Of a stretch of 64,000 bases of DNA, positions 1 to 7,752 are shown in pieces. The notes beneath the pieces were generated by a model. The model was not told where the DNA came from. It saw only the letters and a program-made list of their open reading frames with translations, and did no database searches. Every line of letters begins with the position of its first letter. The stretch's first letter is position 1. Position numbers and translations under genes: made by a program. Source of the DNA: Clostridia bacterium (GTDB lineage: Bacteria; Bacillota; Clostridia; Christensenellales; Aristaeellaceae); NCBI GenBank assembly GCA_017938695.1, contig JAGBBA010000049.1, forward strand, positions 40,074 through 104,073. The letters run 5' to 3'.

Positions 1-346
1 CAAAGCCCACCACGCAGGCGATGCACCGGGTCAGCATGTCCGCCGCCGGGAAGATGCTCAGCAGCGTGGTATAGGAGAACTCCACCACATATCCCAGCAG
101 GAACAGGTTGATGAAGGTGGCAATGTTGATGTAGTGCCGGTCAAACACCAGGGCGAAGAGCAGCAGCACGGCGTTGACGATCACATACAGCGTGCCGAAG
201 GGGATGGGGATCAGCGCATCCAGGCCGCTCATCAGCGACTGGAAGGGATCCACGCCGAAGGCCGCCAGCTTGAAGATGCCCACGCTCACGCCGCCCACCA
301 GCACGCCCATCACCGACAGGAGAATGCGTTTGGTCATTTTATTCAT
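1..346 (-). CDS. YczE/YyaS/YitT-type membrane protein (partial)
   Basis: The 3' end is lost at the left edge; 115 codons are visible. The product begins MNKMTKRILLSVMGVLVGG, a first membrane segment, and continues with the features of the YczE/YyaS family: FKLAAFGVDPFQSLMSGL, then a hydrophobic helix (LYVIVNAVLLLFALVF) and another around INIATFINLFLLGYVVEF. The family consists of integral membrane proteins of unknown transport role. The ATG at 346 is preceded by AAAGGAG with 7 bases between. A promoter lies just upstream at 381-409, so the gene is transcribed alone or as the first gene of an operon running off the window. Confidence 0.75.
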   Translation of the reverse strand, partial: MNKMTKRILLSVMGVLVGGVSVGIFKLAAFGVDPFQSLMSGLDALIPIPFGTLYVIVNAVLLLFALVFDRHYINIATFINLFLLGYVVEFSYTTLLSIFPAADMLTRCIACVVGF

Positions 347-380
347 GGGTTTACTCCTTTATTTTCCTTTTTACGGTGTA

Positions 381-409
381 AGTATACCCGGCCCGGCCCA
401 AGCATGCAA
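381..409 (-). promoter_or_regulatory. Promoter of the YczE-like gene
   Basis: On the minus strand TTGCAT, a 17-base spacer and TATACT form a good sigma-A promoter; transcription would start about 35 bases before the ATG at 346. Confidence 0.7.
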
Positions 410-476
410 CAGCTGATTTTCAGCTTTTTTCTTGCATTCTTTGGCATATGTGCAGCGTGTATCGCCCAGAAGTTTA

Positions 477-932
477 CTACTCGTAAGAAACGACATGGGT
501 GATCTCCGCTGGGAGGTTCTGCACCCCCTTGCGCAGAAACGCCGGCACGATATTGGCCGCTGCAACTTCTGCGATGGGTATCCAATACAAGTGCTCGTTG
601 TTCTGGTCTGTGGTTCTCCCGTCAGAAATGTCATGTTGATTCTTCTTCATCAGATAGAAAAATGTGACTTCATGATGCGGCACATGTTCCACTAAATAGA
701 ACCGCTCCTGGACATAGACCAGCCTGTCTATTTCAAAACGGTGTCCCGTTTCCTCATAGCATTCGCGCAGGACCGCATCGGCGGTCGTTTCGTTTTGCGA
801 TACGCCGCCTCCCACCGTATAATAGCAATCATATTGGTCACTTTGGGCAAACAAAATCCGGCCGCTGTCGATGATCAACGCTGCCGCCCGCAAGGAAAAA
901 CATCCGTTTTCATTGGTGCACTTTATATCCAT
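477..932 (-). CDS. Nudix hydrolase
   Basis: Hydrolase of nucleoside-diphosphate-linked compounds. The Nudix box G-x5-E-x7-REUxEExGU is complete (GGVSQNETTADAVLRECYEE, then TG), giving the metal-binding glutamates. The true start is probably the ATG at 932 (MDIKCTNENG...), which has GGAG seven bases upstream; an in-frame GTG at 965 has no ribosome site. The protein would be about 151 residues, normal for the family. Substrate cannot be read from sequence. It is a single-gene unit with its own promoter, convergent on nothing: the YczE-like gene follows in the same direction but has a separate promoter. Confidence 0.85.
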   Translation of the reverse strand: MDIKCTNENGCFSLRAAALIIDSGRILFAQSDQYDCYYTVGGGVSQNETTADAVLRECYEETGHRFEIDRLVYVQERFYLVEHVPHHEVTFFYLMKKNQHDISDGRTTDQNNEHLYWIPIAEVAAANIVPAFLRKGVQNLPAEITHVVSYE

Positions 933-970
933 AGGCTGCTCCACAAAAACAAATATTCCAGTCACCCATC

Positions 971-999
971 AGTATACCATCAAGCCCCTGCAAACACAA
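971..999 (-). promoter_or_regulatory. Promoter of the Nudix gene
   Basis: Minus-strand TTGTGT, 17-base spacer, TATACT. It directly follows the nfnB terminator, separating the two units. Confidence 0.6.
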
Positions 1000-1001
1000 G
1001 A

Positions 1002-1032
1002 AAAGCTGCGCCGTTCAGCACAGCGCAGCTTT
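1002..1032 (-). terminator. Terminator of nfnAB
   Basis: Perfect 10-bp inverted repeat AAAGCTGCGC / GCGCAGCTTT followed on the minus strand by TTTTCTTG; it lies 10 bases after the nfnB stop. Confidence 0.8.
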
Positions 1033-1041
1033 GATTGGATG

Positions 1042-2421
1042 TTACTGATTATCCTCCAGGATAGCCTTGGCGGCCTTCTTGCCTGCGCCCATGGCCAGGA
1101 TCACCGTGGCCGCGCCGGTCACCGCGTCGCCGCCGGCATACACCTTGGCTTTGCCGGTGCGGCCGTTCTCGTCGGCGGTAATGCCGCCCCACTTCTCCGT
1201 GGGCAGGTCGGGGGTGGTCTTCTTGATCAGCGGATTCGGGCTGTTGCCGATGGCCACGATCACCGTTTCCACGGGCAGTTCAAACTCGCTGCCGGGCTTG
1301 GCGACCGGGCGGCGGCGGCCCTTGGCGTCGGGCTCGCCCAGCTCCATCTCCACGCAAGTCATGGCGCGAACGAAGCCGTCCTCGTCGCCCAGGATCTCGG
1401 TGGGGTTGGTCAGCAGGCGGAAGTGGATGTCCTCCTCCTTGGCGTGGTGGATTTCCTCGTTGCGGGCGGGCATTTCTTCCTCGCCGCGGCGGTATACGAT
1501 GGTCACATCGGCACCCAGACGCTTGGCGCAGCGGGCGGCGTCCATGGCCACGTTGCCGCCGCCGATCACCGCCACCCGGCTGCCCACCTTCACGGGGGTG
1601 TCATGCTGGGGGAAGGTGTAGGCGCGCATCAGGTTGATGCGGGTCAGGAACTCGTTGGCGGAATACACGCCGCACAGGCTCTCGCCGGGAATCTTCTGGA
1701 AATTGGGCAGGCCCGCACCGCTGCCGATAAACACAGCGTCGTTGCCTTCCTCCAGCAGCTCCTCCACGGTCATGGCGCGGCCCACCACCGCGTTGGTCAC
1801 GATCTTCACGCCCAGGGCGCGGATGTTGTCGATCTCCTTCTGCACCAGGGCTTTGGGCAGGCGGAACTCGGGGATGCCGTACATCAGCACGCCGCCGGGG
1901 GTATGCAGGGCTTCGTAGAGGGTCACGTCCCAGCCAGCGCGGGCCAGGTCGGCAGCGCAGGTCAGGCCGGCAGGGCCGGAGCCCACCACCGCAGCCTTCT
2001 TGCCGCAGGCAGGGGCGGTTTCGGCAGAAACCTTGCCCTCGTTCATGGCGTAATCAGCAGCGAAGCGTTCCAAGCGGCCAATGCCCACCGGATCACCCTT
2101 GATGCCGCGCACGCACTTGCTCTCGCACTGGGTTTCCTGGGGGCAGACGCGGCCGCAGATGGCAGGCAGGCCGTTCTGGGTGCGGATCACCTCATACGCG
2201 CCCTGGAAGTCGCCCGCTTTGATTTTGGCGATGAAGTTGGGGATGGGCACATTCACCGGGCAGCCACTGACGCAGGGTGCATTCTTGCAGTTCAGGCAAC
2301 GGTCGGCTTCCTCCATGGCGATCTCCTTGGTGTAGCCCAGGGCAACCTCCTTGAAGTTACCTGCGCGCACCACCGGATCCTGCTCGGGCATGGCGTTCTT
2401 TTGCAAAGACATGTTAGGCAT
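1042..2421 (-). CDS. nfnB: NfnB, large subunit of NADH-dependent ferredoxin:NADP+ oxidoreductase
   Basis: Large subunit of the electron-bifurcating transhydrogenase that couples reduced ferredoxin and NADH to NADP+ reduction in the cytoplasm of anaerobes. At 459 residues it has the family length. Two cysteine groups bind the [4Fe-4S] clusters (C42, C45, C50, C54 and C89, C93, C99, C103), followed by an FAD-binding GSGPAG (about 147-152) and a second nucleotide fold with GGGNVAMDAAR. The same architecture occurs in the glutamate synthase small subunit, but pairing with an NfnA-type gene directly upstream, overlapping by 8 bases, argues for Nfn. The promoter is shared with nfnA. Confidence 0.9.
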   Translation of the reverse strand: MPNMSLQKNAMPEQDPVVRAGNFKEVALGYTKEIAMEEADRCLNCKNAPCVSGCPVNVPIPNFIAKIKAGDFQGAYEVIRTQNGLPAICGRVCPQETQCESKCVRGIKGDPVGIGRLERFAADYAMNEGKVSAETAPACGKKAAVVGSGPAGLTCAADLARAGWDVTLYEALHTPGGVLMYGIPEFRLPKALVQKEIDNIRALGVKIVTNAVVGRAMTVEELLEEGNDAVFIGSGAGLPNFQKIPGESLCGVYSANEFLTRINLMRAYTFPQHDTPVKVGSRVAVIGGGNVAMDAARCAKRLGADVTIVYRRGEEEMPARNEEIHHAKEEDIHFRLLTNPTEILGDEDGFVRAMTCVEMELGEPDAKGRRRPVAKPGSEFELPVETVIVAIGNSPNPLIKKTTPDLPTEKWGGITADENGRTGKAKVYAGGDAVTGAATVILAMGAGKKAAKAILEDNQ

Positions 2422-3268
2422 GGCTACGAACCTCCCCCGTCAAGCGGCACTTGTGCAGCTTTTCTTTGGCCTTGGCTTCCTCGGGCCGGAACATCCGGCT
2501 GCGGGCGATGGCCTCATCCCAGTCCACCAGGTGGCCGTCGAAGTCGGGGCCATCCACACAGGCAAACTTGGTTTCGCCGCCCACGGTGATGCGGCAGCCG
2601 CCGCACATGCCCGTGCCGTCGATCATAATGGGGTTCATGCTCACGATGGTCTTCACGCCGTAGGGCTTGGTGAGGTTGCACACGGCACGCATCATGGGCA
2701 GCGGGCCGATGGCGATCACCACATCGTACTGTTCGCCGGCCTTCAGCTTTTCCTCCAGTGCCTGGGTCACAAAGCCCTTGTTGCCGTTGGAGCCGTCGTC
2801 AGTCATGATGGTCAGGTCGGAGCAGGCGGCGGTGAGCTCTTCCTGGAGGATGATCAGATCCTCATTGCGGAAGCCCACGATGAGATCCACCTTCGCGCCA
2901 GCTTCGTGCAGGGCCTTGGCCTGGGGATAAGCGATGGCCACGCCCAGGCCGCCGCCGATCACCGCCGCGCGGGTGATGCCCTCGGTATGGCTGGGCTCGC
3001 CCAGGGGGCCGACAAAGTCCAGCAGGGCGTCGCCTTCGTTCAGGGTGTCAAGCTTTTCGGTGGTATAGCCCACCTTCTGGAAAATGATGGTCACGGTGCC
3101 AGCCTCCCGGTCGTAACCGGCGATGGTCAGGGGCACACGCTCGCCCTCTTCATCAATGCGGAAAATAATAAACTGGCCGGGCTGAGCCTTGCGGGCCACC
3201 AGGGGGGCTTTGATCTCCATCAGGGTGACCGTGTCGTTCAGCACGCGTTTTTTTACGATCGGAAACAT
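2414..3268 (-). CDS. nfnA: NfnA, small subunit of NADH-dependent ferredoxin:NADP+ oxidoreductase
   Basis: Flavoprotein of the ferredoxin-NADP reductase fold, 284 residues, that takes NADH electrons in the Nfn complex. FAD-binding RVPLTIAG lies near 44-51, the NAD-binding GGGLGVAIAYPQAKAL near 105-120 and the [2Fe-2S] cysteines near the C-terminus in GTGMCGGCR and FACVDGPDFDGHLVD (C222, C225, C237). AAGGAGG precedes the ATG by 8 bases. It is the first gene of the pair and diverges from the Mnh operon, whose promoter lies less than 100 bases away. Dihydroorotate dehydrogenase electron-transfer subunits look similar but would sit with pyrD, which is absent. Confidence 0.9.
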   Translation of the reverse strand: MFPIVKKRVLNDTVTLMEIKAPLVARKAQPGQFIIFRIDEEGERVPLTIAGYDREAGTVTIIFQKVGYTTEKLDTLNEGDALLDFVGPLGEPSHTEGITRAAVIGGGLGVAIAYPQAKALHEAGAKVDLIVGFRNEDLIILQEELTAACSDLTIMTDDGSNGNKGFVTQALEEKLKAGEQYDVVIAIGPLPMMRAVCNLTKPYGVKTIVSMNPIMIDGTGMCGGCRITVGGETKFACVDGPDFDGHLVDWDEAIARSRMFRPEEAKAKEKLHKCRLTGEVRSHA

Positions 3269-3298
3269 GGCGTTACCTCCTTAACTCTACGAGTTTCT

Positions 3299-3327
3299 AT
3301 TCTACCTCATTCGACTAAAGTGTGCAA
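3299..3327 (-). promoter_or_regulatory. Promoter of nfnAB
   Basis: Minus-strand TTGCAC, 17-base spacer, TAGAAT; start point expected about 25 bases before the nfnA ATG. Confidence 0.6.
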
Positions 3328-3373
3328 CCGTTTCTCTTGTTCAAAATTTGTACATAATTTCCCGTTTCAGCCG

Positions 3374-3402
3374 TTGACTTATCTAATAGGAAGGACTACA
3401 AT
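3374..3402 (+). promoter_or_regulatory. Promoter of the Mnh operon
   Basis: TTGACT, 17-base spacer, TACAAT, about 50 bases before mnhE and divergent from the nfnAB promoter. Confidence 0.7.
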
Positions 3403-3451
3403 AGGGTCGCCGTGTTTCGACATGGTTTTTATGCGTTTGGGAGGTTTGACG

Positions 3452-3925
3452 ATGTTCTTTCTTCTTTTTGCATTCTGGATCATCCTCAACGGCCGCTGGA
3501 CGACTGAGATCGCCATCGTGGGCGCAGTGGTCAGCGGACTTTTGTACCTGTTCATCTGCAAATTCATGGATTACTCGCCCAAAAAGGAATGGGCCTGCAT
3601 CCGCCGCCTGCCCCGGGCCATCGGCTACGGCATTTTCCTGGTGGGCGAGATTTTCAAGTCCGCCTGGCAGACCATCAAGTTCATCTGGTCGCCCAAGGAG
3701 ATCGTGCAGCCGGAGGTCACGTCCTTCCACACCAGGCTGCGCACCGATGCTGGCAAGGTGATCCTGGCCAACTCCATCACCATGACCCCCGGCACCATCA
3801 CCGTGGACATCCGGGACGACCTGATGCTGGTGCACTGCCTGGACGAAAGCCTGGACGCTGACCTGGAAGGCTCCGAAATGGAAAAGCGCATCATGAAGCT
3901 GGAAGGAGGCTATGACCATGACTGA
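3452..3925 (+). CDS. mnhE: MnhE/MbhA-type antiporter subunit E
   Basis: Small membrane subunit E of a multisubunit Na+/H+ antiporter (Mrp/Mnh), equivalent to MbhA of membrane-bound hydrogenases. The start is the ATG at 3452, preceded by GGGAGG with 7 bases between; the open frame extends far upstream but without a start signal. The 157-residue product has two N-terminal membrane helices, then the family stretch EIFKSAWQTIKFIWSP and ILANSITMTPGTITVDI, followed by a soluble tail. It opens a nine-gene operon in which all genes overlap or lie within about 30 bases. The stop overlaps the start of mnhF. Confidence 0.9.
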   Translation: MFFLLFAFWIILNGRWTTEIAIVGAVVSGLLYLFICKFMDYSPKKEWACIRRLPRAIGYGIFLVGEIFKSAWQTIKFIWSPKEIVQPEVTSFHTRLRTDAGKVILANSITMTPGTITVDIRDDLMLVHCLDESLDADLEGSEMEKRIMKLEGGYDHD

Positions 3926-4226
3926 AGCATACAGCATGCTGTATAACATCACCCTGGGCATTCTGGGCCTGTTCCTTTTGGCCTGCCTGACCCGCGCCAT
4001 CATCGGCCCCCGCATCGCCGACCGGCTGATCGCCATCAACATGATGGGCACCTTGATCGTGATCATCATCTGCATCCTGGCGTTCCTGATGGGCGAGGGG
4101 TACCTGGTGGACGTAGCCATCATCTATGTGATGCTGTCCTTCCTGGCCGTGGTGCTGCTGACCAAGATCTACATGGGCGTTTACCACGAAAAACGCCGCC
4201 GCGAGGAGGGAAACAACGATGCTTGA
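3918..4226 (+). CDS. mnhF: MnhF/MbhB-type antiporter subunit F
   Basis: Three-helix membrane subunit F. The product (102 residues from the ATG at 3918, which is 8 bases after AAGGAGG; an ATG at 3912 is too close) contains the family pattern TRAIIGPRIADRLIAINMMG and ends in a basic tail. It overlaps mnhE at its start and mnhG by 8 bases at its end. Confidence 0.9.
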   Translation: MTEAYSMLYNITLGILGLFLLACLTRAIIGPRIADRLIAINMMGTLIVIIICILAFLMGEGYLVDVAIIYVMLSFLAVVLLTKIYMGVYHEKRRREEGNNDA

Positions 4227-4572
4227 TACGATCCGCTTCATCATTTCCCTTCTGCTGACGCTGGCAGGCCTGTTCGTGCTGCTCAGCGGCGTGGTGGGCA
4301 TTTTCAAATTCAAGTATTCCCTCAGCCGCATCCATGCCGGTGCCCTGTTTGATACCGCCGGTATCGTGCTGATGGTGCTGGGTGTGATCGTAGGCCAGGG
4401 CTTTGACCTCACCTCCCTCAAAATGCTGATCATCATCGGCATTCTGTGGCTGACCAGCCCCGTGTCCGGCCACCTGATCGGCCGACTGGAGATCACCATC
4501 AACGACGAACTGGAAAAGGACATGGTGGTCATGGACGAGCGCATGGTGCGCCATGAAAAGGAGGGTGACTGA
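4219..4572 (+). CDS. mnhG: MnhG/MbhC-type antiporter subunit G
   Basis: Membrane subunit G of 117 residues with three hydrophobic segments; the family signature SLSRIHAGALFDTAGIVLMV is present near residues 33-52, along with LWLTSPVSGHLIGR. The acidic C-terminal tail (INDELEKDMVVMDERMV) faces the cytoplasm by inference. It lies between mnhF (8-base overlap) and the MbhD-like gene (2-base gap). Confidence 0.9.
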   Translation: MLDTIRFIISLLLTLAGLFVLLSGVVGIFKFKYSLSRIHAGALFDTAGIVLMVLGVIVGQGFDLTSLKMLIIIGILWLTSPVSGHLIGRLEITINDELEKDMVVMDERMVRHEKEGD

Positions 4573-4574
4573 GC

Positions 4575-4853
4575 ATGGAGTTTCTGAATATCATCCTGCT
4601 GGTGTTCATCATCGTCTGCGCCGTTTCCGTGTCGCTGACCAAGAACCTGTTCACCTCCATCGTGATCTTCATGAGCCAGTCCCTGGCCATGAGCGTAATC
4701 TGGATCATGCTGGAATCCCCCGACCTGGCGGTGACCGAGGCCGCCGTGGGCGCGGGCATTACGAGTTTGCTGCTGTTTGTGACGCTGAAGAAGATCCACG
4801 CCATCGACCAGCAGAAGAAGGGAGCGACCAGCCATGGCGAAAATCAGGAATGA
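4575..4853 (+). CDS. MbhD-like subunit (DUF4040 domain)
   Basis: A 92-residue three-helix protein with the MbhD/DUF4040 signature ESPDLAVTEAAVGAGITSLLLF. In canonical Mrp systems this segment forms part of the C-terminal region of MrpA; here it is a free-standing polypeptide as in membrane-bound hydrogenases. It overlaps the following gene by 20 bases, consistent with translational coupling. Confidence 0.85.
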   Translation: MEFLNIILLVFIIVCAVSVSLTKNLFTSIVIFMSQSLAMSVIWIMLESPDLAVTEAAVGAGITSLLLFVTLKKIHAIDQQKKGATSHGENQE

Positions 4854-5853
4854 TTATGAACACAGCTGGTGGCCGCGCCTTCTGCAATGGCTGGAGGACG
4901 GCTCCACCCGCCTGGACGACGAACTGACCGCGGAGATGGACGAATCCCGCGAAGGCCACCTGCTGCCCACCCACGAGGACGTGGCCGCCCACGAGGCCAA
5001 GCTGGAAGAGCGCCGCAACCAGAAGCTGGCGGACGAACTGGCCATGTACGCCCACGCCCACGAATGGACCCGCACCAAGGGTGCCAAGCTGGCCAACTGG
5101 GCCTACCGCATCATGTCGGTGGTGATCTGCGTCAGCATTATCTGGGTGCTGCTGCAAACCGCCGCCTACCTGCCCCCCTTCGGCTCCCCTGATAACCCCG
5201 TGAATAACGAGGTCAGCCAGCGGTACATCGAAAAGGGCATGGAAGAAACCGGCGCGGTGAACATCGTGGCCGGTATGATCCTGGACTACCGCGCCTTCGA
5301 CACCCTGGGCGAGAGCAACGTGCTGTTCATCGCCGCCTGCTCGGTGCTGATCCTGCTTCGCGTGTCCTCCGACAAGCACGACCCCACCTCCGTCCATCAG
5401 CTGGAAGTGGAAGCCGACGACCGCATGTATGAGCCCAAGAACGACATCATCCTCCAGCACACGGTGGCTTTCCTGGTGCCGGTAATCCTGCTGTTCGGCG
5501 TGTACGGCGTGATGAACGGCCACATATCCCCCGGCGGCGGCTTCTCCGGCGGCGCCATCATGGGTGCCGCGCTGATCCTGTATCTGAACGCCTTTGGCTT
5601 CAAGCGCACCGAGCGGTTCTTCACCTTCAAGACCTTCAAAACGGTTTCTGTGTGCGCGCTGAGCTTCTATGCTATCAGCAAGGCGTATTCCTTCTTCACC
5701 GGTGCCAACCACCTGCATTCCTTCATCACCCCCGGCACACCGGGCAAGCTGTTCTCCGCAGGCCTGATCCCCTATCTGAACATCGCCGTGGGCGCAGTGG
5801 TCTGCTGCACGATGTACGCCTTCTACACCCATTTCCGGAAAGGAGATATGTAA
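4834..5853 (+). CDS. MbhE-MnhB fusion subunit
   Basis: A 339-residue fusion. Residues about 1-80 are hydrophilic and highly charged with no domain I recognise. Residues about 85-185 are MbhE-like (PPFGSPDNPVNNEVSQRY, then EETGAVNIVAGMILDYRAFD and TLGESNVLFIAACSVLILLR), equivalent to the end of MrpA. Residues about 205-339 are MnhB: ILQHTVAFLVPVILLFGVYG followed by GHISPGGGFSGGAIMGAAL. The two domains are normally separate genes or part of MrpA plus MrpB. About seven membrane helices are expected. Start ATG at 4834 follows AAGGGAG. Confidence 0.85.
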   Translation: MAKIRNDYEHSWWPRLLQWLEDGSTRLDDELTAEMDESREGHLLPTHEDVAAHEAKLEERRNQKLADELAMYAHAHEWTRTKGAKLANWAYRIMSVVICVSIIWVLLQTAAYLPPFGSPDNPVNNEVSQRYIEKGMEETGAVNIVAGMILDYRAFDTLGESNVLFIAACSVLILLRVSSDKHDPTSVHQLEVEADDRMYEPKNDIILQHTVAFLVPVILLFGVYGVMNGHISPGGGFSGGAIMGAALILYLNAFGFKRTERFFTFKTFKTVSVCALSFYAISKAYSFFTGANHLHSFITPGTPGKLFSAGLIPYLNIAVGAVVCCTMYAFYTHFRKGDM

Positions 5854-5856
5854 GCC

Positions 5857-6222
5857 ATGAGTTTGCACAATTACGAAGAAATGGCCGCCATGATCCTCTT
5901 CGGCATTGGTTTCACCACCCTGCTTTTGCAGAAGAACCTGATCAAGAAGATCATCGGCTTCTCCATGATGGACTCCGCCATCTATCTGTTCCTGGCAGCT
6001 AAGGGCTATATTGAAGGCCGCACCGCCCCCATTGTGGTGGACGGCGTCACCAGCATGGAAGCCTACATCAATCCCATCCCTGCAGGCCTGGTGCTGACCG
6101 GCATCGTGGTGAGCGTATCCGTCACCGCGCTGATGCTGGCCCTCACCGTGCGCCTCTACCGCCGGTATCACACCCTGGATATCGACCATATCACAGCCCT
6201 GGTGCGGAAGGAGGAGCAGTAA
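5857..6222 (+). CDS. mnhC: MnhC/NuoK-like antiporter subunit
   Basis: A 121-residue protein of the NuoK/MnhC family with three helices; the family pattern GIGFTTLLLQKNLIKKIIG is near the N-terminus and the helix with LVLTGIVVSVSVTALMLAL carries the conserved region. The start is 3 bases after the previous stop, with GGAG upstream. Confidence 0.9.
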   Translation: MSLHNYEEMAAMILFGIGFTTLLLQKNLIKKIIGFSMMDSAIYLFLAAKGYIEGRTAPIVVDGVTSMEAYINPIPAGLVLTGIVVSVSVTALMLALTVRLYRRYHTLDIDHITALVRKEEQ

Positions 6223-6225
6223 GCC

Positions 6226-7725
6226 ATGGAACTTTGGCAATCCATCCCCTTTGCGTGCATCCTGCTGCCCCTGGGCTCCGCTGCCATGACCAGCGTGCTC
6301 AAGGGCCGCTGGGCACGGTACTGGACCTTCTGCGTGCTGACCGTTGTCACCGGGCTGTCCGCCGCCTTTGTAGTGCTGATGAACGGCTACGAGGGCAGCT
6401 ACACCTACATGATGGGCCACTACGCTGCCCCCTGGGGCAATGAGATCCGCGCCGGTATGCTGGAGGCGGTCACGGCCCTGTTCTTCAGCATGATCATGCT
6501 GCTGTCCCTGATGGGCGGCCTGAAGAAGATCGACGAGCACATCCTGGCCGACAAGCAGAGCCTGTACTACGTCATGCTGTTGCTCCTTACCGCCGCGCTG
6601 ATGGCCCAGGTCTACACCAACGACCTGTTCACCGCCTATGTGTTCCTGGAGATCATGACCATCGCGGCCTGCTCGCTGATCACCGCCCGTACCAAGGGCC
6701 GCACGCTGGTGGCTGCCACCCGGTACATGATCATGAACCTGCTGGGCTCCGGTTTGTTCCTGCTGGGCATCACCCTGCTGTACGACCTGTCCGGCCACCT
6801 GCTGATGAGCAACATCAAGCAGGCTGTGGCCTCCCTGGCCGCCACCGGCCAGTACCAGATGCCCCTGACGGTGGTGATCGCCATCATGAGCATCGGCCTG
6901 GGCATCAAGAGTGCCCTGTTCCCCTTCCACACCTGGGTGCCGGATGCCTACGGGTACTCCACCCCCACCTCGGCAGCGGTGCTGTCCTCCCTGGTAAGCA
7001 AGGGCTACATCTTCCTGCTGATCAAGATCTACTACCGCGTCATCGGCCTGGAGGTCATTGCCTCCACCGGCATTCTGGATATTCTCTTCGGCTTTGCCCT
7101 GGTGGGCATGGTGATGGGCTCCATCTCCGCCATCCGCCAGAGCGACATCCGCCGGATGATCGCCTTCTCCTCCGTGGCCCAGATTGGCTACATCTTCATG
7201 GGCATGGGCCTGGGCAACGAGCAGGGCATGACTGCCGCGGTCTTCCACATCTTTGCCCACTCGGTTTGCAAATCCATGCTGTTCCTGGCTGCCGGCGGCT
7301 TGGCTGATGCCTCGGGCAACAGCAAGCAGTTCCGCGACCTGCGCGGCTCTGGCTTCCGCAGCCCCATCGCAGGCGTGGCCTTCACCATCGGCGCACTGAG
7401 CATGGTGGGCTTCCCCTTCCTGGGCGGCTTCACCAGCAAGATGAACTTCGCCCTGGCAGCCATGAACGGCGGCGACATCCGCATGATGCTGGTGCTGATT
7501 GTGCTGGTGATCTCCACCTGGCTGAACACCATCTACTTCCTCAAGACGGTGATCACCATCTACCGCAAGCCCCTGGAGGGTGCGAACTACCCCGTGGAAA
7601 AAGGCCGCCGTGGCTTCTGCTTCAATGCGTCGCTGGTGCTGTTTTCCGGGGTGAACGTGGCACTGGGCCTGTTCTCCCAGGGTATTATCGAGGCCATCAC
7701 CCGCGGCCTTGGCATCTTTGGCTAA
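6226..7725 (+). CDS. mnhD: MnhD/NuoN-like proton-conducting membrane subunit
   Basis: First of four large antiporter-like subunits (499 residues, about 14 helices). Residues essential for ion translocation in this family are present: E142 in the helix TAYVFLEIMTIAAC and K228 in LGIKSALFPFHTWVPDAY, with a third conserved region HSVCKSMLFLAAGGLAD. It most resembles MrpD/MbhH, the antiporter subunit adjacent to MrpC, which also is its neighbour here (3-base gap). Confidence 0.85.
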   Translation: MELWQSIPFACILLPLGSAAMTSVLKGRWARYWTFCVLTVVTGLSAAFVVLMNGYEGSYTYMMGHYAAPWGNEIRAGMLEAVTALFFSMIMLLSLMGGLKKIDEHILADKQSLYYVMLLLLTAALMAQVYTNDLFTAYVFLEIMTIAACSLITARTKGRTLVAATRYMIMNLLGSGLFLLGITLLYDLSGHLLMSNIKQAVASLAATGQYQMPLTVVIAIMSIGLGIKSALFPFHTWVPDAYGYSTPTSAAVLSSLVSKGYIFLLIKIYYRVIGLEVIASTGILDILFGFALVGMVMGSISAIRQSDIRRMIAFSSVAQIGYIFMGMGLGNEQGMTAAVFHIFAHSVCKSMLFLAAGGLADASGNSKQFRDLRGSGFRSPIAGVAFTIGALSMVGFPFLGGFTSKMNFALAAMNGGDIRMMLVLIVLVISTWLNTIYFLKTVITIYRKPLEGANYPVEKGRRGFCFNASLVLFSGVNVALGLFSQGIIEAITRGLGIFG

Positions 7726-7752
7726 ACCAATCTGATCGTAGGAGGCATTGCC

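Noticed and set aside
1042-3268. Glutamate synthase (gltD) or dihydroorotate dehydrogenase electron-transfer genes
   Set aside because: Each protein resembles those families, but the overlapping pair with both full iron-sulfur sets and no gltB or pyrD nearby matches NfnAB.
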